NCBI GenBank assembly: GCA_946221825.1
Contig: CAMINA010000055.1
Location: forward strand, 1-7,907
DNA length: 7,907 bases
Reading direction: 5' to 3'
Origin: an uncultured Nesterenkonia sp.
GTDB lineage: Bacteria; Actinomycetota; Actinomycetes; Actinomycetales; Micrococcaceae
Below the pieces are notes generated by a model that searched no databases, was not told the DNA's origin, and saw nothing but the letters and a program-made list of their open reading frames with translations. Positions within the stretch are counted from its first letter, which is position 1. Each line of letters begins with the position of its first letter. The translations under genes and the position numbers were made by a program. Positions 1 to 5,620 of this stretch are shown in pieces.

Positions 1-111
1 GTCGCCGAGGTCGCCGACGCCTGGGCCCCCTACCTGACCATGGCCGAGGGCATCCGGATCGCCGCCAAGGCCTTCACCACCGACCCGTCGCTCCTGTCGT
101 GCTGCGCGTGA
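1..111 (+). CDS. merA: Mercuric reductase MerA, C-terminal end (5' end outside window)
   Basis: Frame 1 is open from the first base and stops with TGA at 109-111, giving 36 residues that end in LLSCCA. MerA is a cytosolic NADPH- and FAD-dependent disulfide oxidoreductase that reduces Hg(II) to volatile Hg(0). Its C-terminal vicinal Cys pair takes Hg(II) from carriers and passes it to the redox-active Cys pair of the partner subunit. The fragment has the features expected of the MerA C-terminus: the segment AEGIRIAAKAF, then the terminal SCC motif one residue from the end. The rest of the enzyme (NmerA domain, FAD and NADPH domains, CxxxxC site) lies upstream and cannot be assessed. The stop is followed by merB 20 bases later on the same strand, which supports the call. 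Confidence rests on the tail motif plus context. Confidence 0.88.
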   Translation, partial: VAEVADAWAPYLTMAEGIRIAAKAFTTDPSLLSCCA

Positions 112-118
112 ACGAACT

Positions 119-123
119 GGAGG
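119..123 (+). promoter_or_regulatory. Shine-Dalgarno that fixes the merB start
   Basis: GGAGG ends 8 bases before ATG 132. It favours this ATG over the in-frame GTG at 99, which overlaps merA, would add 11 residues and lacks a comparable site. Confidence 0.7.
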
Positions 124-131
124 AACCCACG

Positions 132-782
132 ATGTCTGACCTCAGCATGCAACTGCCCGAGCGGCTCAGCCGACTGGGAGAGACCGGCCTGCTCATCCCG
201 CTGCTGCGGCTGCTCGCCGACGGTGACCCCGTCACCGTCCAACAGCTGTCCGTGGCTGCGGGCCGCACGATCGACGAGGTACGGCTCGGACTGGCCGCGA
301 TGCAGGACACCGAGTACGACGACCAGGGCCGAATCGTCGGCCAGGGCCTCACGCTGCGCCCTACACCGCACCGGTTCACCGTCGACGGTGAGGAGCTCTA
401 CACCTGGTGCGCCCTGGACACCCTCATCTTCCCGGCCCTCCTCGATCGCCCAGCGCGCGTGGAGTCCGTCTCCCCGGCCAGCGGAGAGACGATCCGCGTC
501 ACCATCGATCCGGTTGCCGGTGTCACCGGCGTCACACCCCCGAGCGCCGTGGTGTCGCTGGTGAACCTGGAGCAGATCACCTCGATCCGCTCGGCCTTCT
601 GCAACCAGGTGCACTATTTCGCCTCCGTCGACGACGCCACCGGGTGGCTCTCTGAGCATCCCGGTGCCGAGGTGGTGTCGGTGGCCGAGGCCTACCGGAT
701 CGGCAACGAGCTCACAACGAGCCTGCTCGACCTGCTTCAGGACGACACCCCGGTGGCCGACGACTGTCCCCGCTGCTGTTGA
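132..782 (+). CDS. merB: Organomercurial (alkylmercury) lyase MerB
   Basis: MerB is a cytosolic enzyme that cleaves the carbon-mercury bond of organomercurials by protonolysis, giving the hydrocarbon and Hg(II) for MerA. The 216-residue product is near the usual length of about 212. The catalytic set is visible: C93 and D96 in TWCALDTLIFPALL and C157 in SAFCNQVHYFAS, matching Cys96, Asp99 and Cys159 of the plasmid R831b enzyme. An N-terminal winged-helix-like region (about 1-75) precedes the catalytic core. Two cysteines of the R831b enzyme are absent: the non-catalytic Cys117 is Ser or Pro here, and the residue after the second catalytic Cys is Asn158. The C-terminus ends in an extra tail, DDCPRCC, which I do not recognise from the classical enzyme. 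It follows merA directly in an operon. Start chosen by the Shine-Dalgarno at 119-123. Confidence 0.95.
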   Translation: MSDLSMQLPERLSRLGETGLLIPLLRLLADGDPVTVQQLSVAAGRTIDEVRLGLAAMQDTEYDDQGRIVGQGLTLRPTPHRFTVDGEELYTWCALDTLIFPALLDRPARVESVSPASGETIRVTIDPVAGVTGVTPPSAVVSLVNLEQITSIRSAFCNQVHYFASVDDATGWLSEHPGAEVVSVAEAYRIGNELTTSLLDLLQDDTPVADDCPRCC

Positions 783-811
783 CCCGCGACACAGAAGGAT
801 TCGAGAACGCT

Positions 812-1111
812 ATGACCTCCAAACACGACGACCGAACGCGAGGCGGTGGCCTACTCCTGGGAGCCGGTGCCGTGCTCCTCATGACGATCTGCTGCGCGCT
901 GCCCGTGCTCATCGCCGGCGGAATGCTTACTGGCATCGGCGGGCTCCTTCTCGGCAACCCGTGGGTGATCGGCGTGGGCATTGCGCTCCTCGCGATCGTG
1001 CTGCTCGTCGTCGTCCGCCGCCGAACCCGCCGCGGCCGTGTCGAACCTGACTGCTGCCCGCCCACCGAATCCGCTCACCGCACCGACCCGAAGGGCGAAC
1101 AGAACCAATGA
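812..1111 (+). CDS. MerF-like two-helix mercury uptake protein
   Basis: The 99-residue product has two hydrophobic helices (about 12-37 and 50-69). A Cys pair, C27-C28 (TICCALPVL), lies inside the first helix, and a second pair, C81-C82 (EPDCCPP), follows the Arg-rich end of the second helix. This is the architecture of MerF, a roughly 80-residue inner-membrane importer in which Hg(II) passes from the intramembrane pair to the cytoplasmic pair and on to MerA. Both ends are predicted cytoplasmic because RRRTRRGR follows helix 2. MerT is less likely, since it has three helices. An in-frame TTG at 779 would extend it, but AGAAGGA at 793-799 points to ATG 812, although the spacing of 12 bases is long. 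It begins 29 bases after merB and its stop overlaps the next start (ATGA). The C-tail is longer than in MerF. Mercury specificity is inferred from the cysteines and operon. Confidence 0.75.
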   Translation: MTSKHDDRTRGGGLLLGAGAVLLMTICCALPVLIAGGMLTGIGGLLLGNPWVIGVGIALLAIVLLVVVRRRTRRGRVEPDCCPPTESAHRTDPKGEQNQ

Positions 1112-1626
1112 TCAGCTCCCGCGCCCGTCGTTCGCTCGCCACCCTCCTGCTCGCAGGCTCGCTCATCCTGACCGCCTGCGGCACCGTTGATAAGGATCCC
1201 GTCTCTGCCGAGACTGCCACCGCCGCGACGGTGACCAGCATCGACGCTCAGCGGATCAGCCTGCCCGCCGCCGGGAAGCCCACCGCGGTGTTCTTCTTCT
1301 CCGTCGGCTGCGGCGAATGCGTCGGCGGAGTCCGATCCCTCGGTCAGGCGGCAGCCGCGGCCGAGGAGGCCGGCATCGATGCCCAGTTCCTCGCCGTCGA
1401 CATGGATCCGCGCGAACCTACCGAGACCATTCAGAGGTTCATGGAGTACGTCGACGCCGTGCATGTCCCCGCCGCCATCGACGAGGGCGCGGCGCTGTCC
1501 CAGCGCTTCGGGGTCGCCGCGCTGTCTACACTGATCATCGTCGACAGTGACGGACAGGTGACCTTCCGCGCCACCGACCCCGACGCCGATACGATCGTCT
1601 CCGCGCTCCACAAGGCCGGGGCCTGA
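1108..1626 (+). CDS. Thioredoxin-fold (TlpA/ResA-like) lipoprotein of the mer operon
   Basis: The 172-residue product starts with a lipoprotein signal peptide: Arg-rich n-region, hydrophobic stretch 10-20 and lipobox L-T-A-C with lipidated C24. The mature domain (about 45-172) is thioredoxin-like, with strand AVFFFSV running into active site C68-G-E-C71. It should sit on the outer face of the membrane. The loop FGVAALSTLIIVD (134-146) aligns with thioredoxin YGIRGIPTLLLF, and S140 takes the place of the nearly invariant cis-Pro. In the thioredoxin fold, loss of that proline is known to allow metal binding by the active-site thiols, so this protein may bind Hg(II) or another metal instead of acting as a plain reductant. 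Its start overlaps the MerF-like stop by 4 bp, and the CcdA homologue that would exchange electrons with it follows 3 bases downstream. The fold is well supported; the role is inferred. Confidence 0.85.
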   Translation: MISSRARRSLATLLLAGSLILTACGTVDKDPVSAETATAATVTSIDAQRISLPAAGKPTAVFFFSVGCGECVGGVRSLGQAAAAAEEAGIDAQFLAVDMDPREPTETIQRFMEYVDAVHVPAAIDEGAALSQRFGVAALSTLIIVDSDGQVTFRATDPDADTIVSALHKAGA

Positions 1627-1629
1627 GCG

Positions 1630-2550
1630 ATGGGCGGACTCCTCGCCCTTGCCTTCGCCGCCGGGATGATCGCCCCCGTCAATCCCTGCGGCTTCGCGCT
1701 GCTCCCGGCCTGGATCACCCATGCGCTGGGCGACGCCGCCTCTTCCTCAGCCCCGGTGCGCCTGCTGCGCGCCCTACGGGCTGGCCTCGCGCTGACGATC
1801 GGGTTTGCGGGCACGCTCGCCTTGGCTGGCGTCGCGGTAAGCGCCGGCGCACGGGGCCTGATCCAGGCCGCCCCAGCCCTCGGCCTCGCCGTCGGGATCC
1901 TGTTGGTGCTGCTCGGCGGGGCGATGCTAGCCGGACGCTCTATGTCCCTCCGGCTTCCCGGCATACCCGGCCGCGCAATCGAACGGCTGCCCAGCGCCGT
2001 GCGCATGGTCGTCTTCGGCGTCGGCTACGCCGCGGCCTCGCTGTCGTGCACCTTCGGCGTACTCCTCGCGGTCATCGCCCAGGCCCAGGCGACAGCCAGT
2101 TTCGTCGGGCTGCTCCTCGTCTTCGCCATCTATGCTGCCGGCTCCGCCACCGTCCTGCTGCTTGTCGCCGTGGTCGCCGCCGTAGCCGGTTCTGTGCTGT
2201 CCAGGCGGATCGCCGCCCTGACACGATTCGTTCCCAAGGTCACCGCCGCCGTCCTGATCCTCCCCGGCGTCTACCTGGCTTGGTACTGGTTTCCAGTTGT
2301 CGTCGGCGATGCCCCTTCCGCAGGGCGCACCGACGTCGCCGCTGTCTCGGCGACGATATCGAACTGGCTCCAAAGCAACACCGGCGTCATCGCCGGCCTG
2401 TCTACCACCGTGGTGCTCATCGTGCTACTAAGCGGATTCCTTCATCAACGCCGTCGGAACTCCGGACGGAGGACCGAGGAGGACTGCTGCGACCCTCAGT
2501 CGACGCACTCTCCCGGGGACCGGCCGAGCGTGCCGACCGAGCGGCATTGA
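1630..2550 (+). CDS. CcdA/DsbD-family membrane thiol transporter with extra helix and Cys-Cys tail
   Basis: CcdA-family proteins carry reducing equivalents across the membrane from cytoplasmic thioredoxin to outer thiol proteins, using one Cys in helix 1 and one in helix 4. Both are present: C20 in APVNPCGFALLPA and C140 in AAASLSCTFGVLLA. Six hydrophobic segments (about 3-28, 50-73, 78-102, 125-150, 157-190, 200-223) match the family. A seventh segment (about 252-271) is followed by LHQRRRNSGRR, which by the positive-inside rule places the tail in the cytoplasm. The tail carries C286-C287 in EEDCCDPQ. At 306 residues it is longer than the minimal CcdA of about 230. The gene starts 3 bases after the thioredoxin-like lipoprotein, its probable partner. 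Cytochrome c maturation is the family's usual job, but no other cytochrome genes are here and the mer context suggests a role in mercury handling, which is inference. Confidence 0.85.
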   Translation: MGGLLALAFAAGMIAPVNPCGFALLPAWITHALGDAASSSAPVRLLRALRAGLALTIGFAGTLALAGVAVSAGARGLIQAAPALGLAVGILLVLLGGAMLAGRSMSLRLPGIPGRAIERLPSAVRMVVFGVGYAAASLSCTFGVLLAVIAQAQATASFVGLLLVFAIYAAGSATVLLLVAVVAAVAGSVLSRRIAALTRFVPKVTAAVLILPGVYLAWYWFPVVVGDAPSAGRTDVAAVSATISNWLQSNTGVIAGLSTTVVLIVLLSGFLHQRRRNSGRRTEEDCCDPQSTHSPGDRPSVPTERH

Positions 2551-2621
2551 GCGGCTCCTGCACGTCAAGGTCATACGACGTGGTTGACCGGAACGACGAA
2601 CTCGGACACCAGACGCCCTCC

Positions 2622-2655
2622 CACCCGACGCCGATCATCGGACACGGCGTGGGTG
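2622..2655 (+). terminator. Putative hairpin terminator between converging genes
   Basis: CACCCgACGCC (2622-2632) can pair with GGCGTGGGTG (2646-2655), giving a 10-bp GC-rich stem with one bulged base and a 13-base loop, followed on the plus strand by TTGTT. It lies 72 bases after the ccdA-like gene and before the converging zinc-ribbon gene, so it could end the mer operon. An alternative inner palindrome, CCGATcATCGG (2631-2641), overlaps one arm and would compete with it. The U-tract is short, so the call is tentative. Confidence 0.35.
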
Positions 2656-2766
2656 TTGTTCGTGGCCTATGTCGAAGGAGAGCGCGGCCACGATCAGGAC
2701 GAGTTGACCGCCGAGCAGAATCGGTGCCGCCCGATTCTCACGACGTGACATCCCTGGAAACGTCAT
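2635..2766 (-). CDS. Doubtful 43-codon ORF after the zinc-ribbon gene
   Basis: On the minus strand an ATG at 2766 follows the stop of the 831-codon gene by 9 bases and opens a 43-residue frame to a TGA at 2635-2637. It has one hydrophobic stretch, APILLGGQLVLIVAALSF (about 14-31), preceded by SRRENR. No good Shine-Dalgarno is visible, and its 3' part overlaps the proposed hairpin. It could be a tiny membrane peptide, the broken N-terminus of a transporter at the element boundary, or chance. I do not recognise a family. Confidence 0.18.
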   Translation of the reverse strand: MTFPGMSRRENRAAPILLGGQLVLIVAALSFDIGHEQHPRRVR

Positions 2767-2775
2767 CGTCAGATT

Positions 2776-5271
2776 TCAGTGCAGGACGACTGGGAGGGGC
2801 ATGCCGACGCGCTCGACGACCGCGGCGGCGTAGGCGGTGCTGTTCGCGCCGATCGCGTTGGACCAGGCGATCGCGGAGGAGATGTCCAGGCCAGTCAGCC
2901 GGCTGAGAACGACGGGTGGGAGTTCCTGCGCGAGCGCTATCAGCGCGCCGGTGCGGGCAAGTCGCGGCGGGATGCCGGCAGCGCGGATCCGGGTATTCAG
3001 CGTGTCGGGGGCCATGTGATGCCCGGCCCGGGTTCCGGGATAGACCCACTCCTGTTCGATGCTCTCCACGAACATGCGAGGCGCGGTGCGGTTGCTGGCG
3101 GCTCCCGCGGCCGCCGGCGCGAGCTCGGCGGGGAGCACGAGAGGTTCCTGGCCGAGGCGGACGACCACGGCCTGGTCCGTGACGGTGACGTCTTCCGCGC
3201 GCAACTGGACGATCTTCGCCGCCCGGACGCCGAACATGAGCATCAGCCCCGCGGCGAGCTTCGTGTGCGGGTTGATGGACGGGTCGGAGGTGACATCGGC
3301 GAGCAGCCGCCAGCGTTCCTCGTCGCTCATGGCTTGCGGGCTCAAGGCTCCTGATGGCGGGCGTGGAGCGGTGAGCGGTCGGGATGCGCCGGCCCGTGCG
3401 GTCCAGGTCAGGAAGTGGTGCAGGAACGGGCGTCGGCCGCCGGTGAGCCATTCATCGACATCCGCCTGGGTGAGGGACACGAGAGAACCTCCGCGGGTAT
3501 GGATCCATTCCAGCAGTTCGATGATCCCCGCGATCTCGAGCCGCCGCCAGGACAGCTGGCCTGATCGGGACGGCATCGTGTTGCGGCGCAGTGCGCGCAG
3601 GTGTCGCCATCGCGCGTATTGGGTGACGGTGCGCTGTTCACCCGGGTCGGGGATCTCGGCAAGTGCGCTGTCGAGCCAGAGCTCGAACCGGGCGAGCAGC
3701 TCGTCCCGCGGTGGGAGCAGCCCGTGGTCGATGAGCACGGACCGAACCGCTCGGGTCTGATACTCCGAGCCGGCCTGGTCGAGGTAGGCGTGAGTGCGCA
3801 GGGATGGGGCGGTGAGCACTCGGGTGATCAGCGTGCAGGCGACGGTGCCGCGTTCGAAGGCGTAGACGATCTTCGACGGAGCACCCTGGAACCACCGCTC
3901 TCGCAGATGCGCGATGCGTGCATCGGAGGCGGCGAGCTCGTCGGGCACCATCTCCCGGATCATCTGATCGGCTCGGCAACGGGGGCAGAGCTTCGCGATC
4001 AGCCGTGTGATGGTCCCGCAGCTGGTGCAGGGGCGGAACGACTCCGGTTGGCGGGGATAGCAGAGCGGGCAGAACGGCCGGCCCTCGATCCGGCCGTTCA
4101 CTATCCGAGCGTCTCCGCAGCTTGTGCAGGTCTCGATGATCGGCGGAACGCAGGCCCAGCAGAGATAGCCGGAGCCGTCTTCGGTGCGCTTGTGGCGCAG
4201 CCGGACCTCCCCGCAGCTCACGCAGGGCTGGCGAGGGTTGGAGCACTGCTCGCAGGCGGCGCGCGCGGTTCCCGGCCAGCGGCATTGCCGCTCGTTCCCG
4301 CAGATCGTGCAGGTGTCCAGCCGGGAGGAGCTCCGACACGTTGAACACAGCGGGCCCTCCGGGCTGCGGTAGGCGATCAGTCGATGGTTGCCGCAGCTCA
4401 CGCAGACGGCGTTCTCGTCGGGGAGCTTGTTCGTGCAGCGTTGGCAGAGTCGCCGCCCGTCGGAGAGCACCCGCTCCAGGTTGGTGACGTCGTCGCAGCC
4501 ATCGCAGGGGGCATGGTGCGCGATCCGGTAGCAGCGTCGGCAGCTCACTCGTCCCTCGACGCGTTCGGTGAGCGTGCGCGTGGTGCCGCAGCCTCCGCAG
4601 CGTCGTTCGGGCAGACGCGCGCCGTCCGCGTGGAGAAGGTCGTAGAACGTGCCGAACAGCACAGAGCCCGCGGCCGGGTCGGAGAACCACTCCGCGCCGT
4701 GGGCCTGCAGCTCGAGCATCAGCCGCACTCGGCGGTCCCTCCCGTCCGCCGCCATCTGCTCCACCGCTCGAAGGATGGTCGCGGTCGCGACACGGCGATG
4801 GCGGCGGACTTGCTCGACGATGCGCTCGGCCGCTTCGGGTTTCATGTCGACCCAGCATCGTTTGCAGTACGCGCTCTCACCGGGCCCTGTCTGCACGCGG
4901 CGGGTGTGCCCGCAACGATCACAGAGTCCGCTCCTGGAAGCGAGACGGCGACCGCATGGAGCGCAGATCCGCCCGGTCGGCGTGCGCTGCAGCAGCTTCC
5001 GCAGCCCGCCGCAGTGTGCGCAACGCGGCGGTCGGACAGTCCGCGCTCCAGCCTCGTGGAGGCGAAGCAACAGACTTGCCAGAGCCGGCGTGGTCTGCGG
5101 ATCCGCCGCGGTGAGCAGCCCGGGTGCCTGCGTGACCAGGTCGAGCGTCCGGCGGGCAACCGGCAGCTGCCGGAACGAGCCGTTCACGATCTCGGCGATC
5201 CGCTCACGCGGAAGAGCCTGCTCGACGGCGGCGATCTGCGTGGTCAGCGCGGCGAAGACCGGGTCAAGCAT
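2776..5271 (-). CDS. Nine-zinc-ribbon protein with degenerate tyrosine recombinase domain
   Basis: The 831-residue product has three regions. Residues 84-432 hold 18 CxxC motifs, read as nine four-Cys zinc ribbons starting at C84, C117, C225, C256, C290, C321, C350, C382 and C415. The period is 29-34 residues, apart from a spacer at 140-224. Residues about 530-635 resemble a core-binding (SAM-like) domain, with LTQADVDEWL and FLHHFLTWTARAG. Residues about 648-820 follow the tyrosine recombinase fold: arm Arg R683 (GVRAAKIVQL) is kept, but no clear beta-hairpin Lys is seen, HxxR reads R770-L-A-R773, the GH histidine is L795, and the nucleophile Tyr position is W803 (DISSAIAW). It probably cannot cleave DNA by the usual route. 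A DNA-binding or architectural partner of the upstream recombinase is my inference. The start overlaps the HTH gene by 8 bp, implying translational coupling. Confidence 0.85.
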   Translation of the reverse strand: MLDPVFAALTTQIAAVEQALPRERIAEIVNGSFRQLPVARRTLDLVTQAPGLLTAADPQTTPALASLLLRLHEAGARTVRPPRCAHCGGLRKLLQRTPTGRICAPCGRRLASRSGLCDRCGHTRRVQTGPGESAYCKRCWVDMKPEAAERIVEQVRRHRRVATATILRAVEQMAADGRDRRVRLMLELQAHGAEWFSDPAAGSVLFGTFYDLLHADGARLPERRCGGCGTTRTLTERVEGRVSCRRCYRIAHHAPCDGCDDVTNLERVLSDGRRLCQRCTNKLPDENAVCVSCGNHRLIAYRSPEGPLCSTCRSSSRLDTCTICGNERQCRWPGTARAACEQCSNPRQPCVSCGEVRLRHKRTEDGSGYLCWACVPPIIETCTSCGDARIVNGRIEGRPFCPLCYPRQPESFRPCTSCGTITRLIAKLCPRCRADQMIREMVPDELAASDARIAHLRERWFQGAPSKIVYAFERGTVACTLITRVLTAPSLRTHAYLDQAGSEYQTRAVRSVLIDHGLLPPRDELLARFELWLDSALAEIPDPGEQRTVTQYARWRHLRALRRNTMPSRSGQLSWRRLEIAGIIELLEWIHTRGGSLVSLTQADVDEWLTGGRRPFLHHFLTWTARAGASRPLTAPRPPSGALSPQAMSDEERWRLLADVTSDPSINPHTKLAAGLMLMFGVRAAKIVQLRAEDVTVTDQAVVVRLGQEPLVLPAELAPAAAGAASNRTAPRMFVESIEQEWVYPGTRAGHHMAPDTLNTRIRAAGIPPRLARTGALIALAQELPPVVLSRLTGLDISSAIAWSNAIGANSTAYAAAVVERVGMPLPVVLH

Positions 5272-5620
5272 CCGGCGGGAGAATCTGCGCCCTACGCGGC
5301 TTCAGGCCCGACTCCCGGAGTCGGTTCGTCGCCGAATCGCCCCGCTCCGGCCCAGGATCGGTCGTCCCGGTCGCTGCGACCGCGCTGCCGAGGACCACCC
5401 GCGGCGCGAGCTCCTCGAACGTGCAATCGAAGATGTCCAGCAGCGCGACCAGCGCCTGCATGTTCATCCGCTCCGGCTTCTCCGCGGCGAGCCGATATAC
5501 CTGGCTCGTCGACAAGTAGACGCCCCGCTCTTCCAGCAGCGGGACCAGCTTCGTCGTGGAGAACATTCCCGCCGCCGCCATCACCTCCCGAAGCCGCCAC
5601 TCAAACCCGATCAGTCTCAT
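5264..5620 (-). CDS. Small Cro/C1 (XRE)-type helix-turn-helix protein
   Basis: The 118-residue product has a Cro/C1-type HTH domain at about residues 6-73. It includes LREVMAAAGMFSTTKLVPLLEE, then LSTSQVYRLAAEKPERMN as the recognition region, then ALVALLDIFDCTFEELAPRV, the typical last helices of such domains. Residues 74-118 look disordered and rich in Gly, Pro, Arg and Thr. The start codon overlaps the recombinase stop (ATGA, 5617-5620), and its stop lies inside the start of the zinc-ribbon gene, so it is the middle gene of a coupled trio. It may repress the trio's own promoter or act as a directionality factor. The palindromes upstream of the first gene are candidate binding sites. Both roles are inferred; the fold is fairly secure. 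Confidence 0.82.
   Translation of the reverse strand: MRLIGFEWRLREVMAAAGMFSTTKLVPLLEERGVYLSTSQVYRLAAEKPERMNMQALVALLDIFDCTFEELAPRVVLGSAVAATGTTDPGPERGDSATNRLRESGLKPRRAQILPPDA

Noticed and set aside
99..131. GTG start for merB that would overlap merA
   Set aside because: No Shine-Dalgarno at the right distance. ATG 132 has GGAGG 8 bases upstream and gives the normal MerB length.
2551..2775. Fragments of a sodium/proton antiporter (NhaA-like) in the minus-strand frames
   Set aside because: Only loose hydrophobic resemblance in short pieces in different frames. No motif could be supported.
3638..4858. Minus-strand open frame (406 codons) inside the zinc-ribbon gene
   Set aside because: It is an alternative frame of the same strand as the 831-codon gene, Arg-rich with no domain. 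The CxxC pattern exists only in the other frame.
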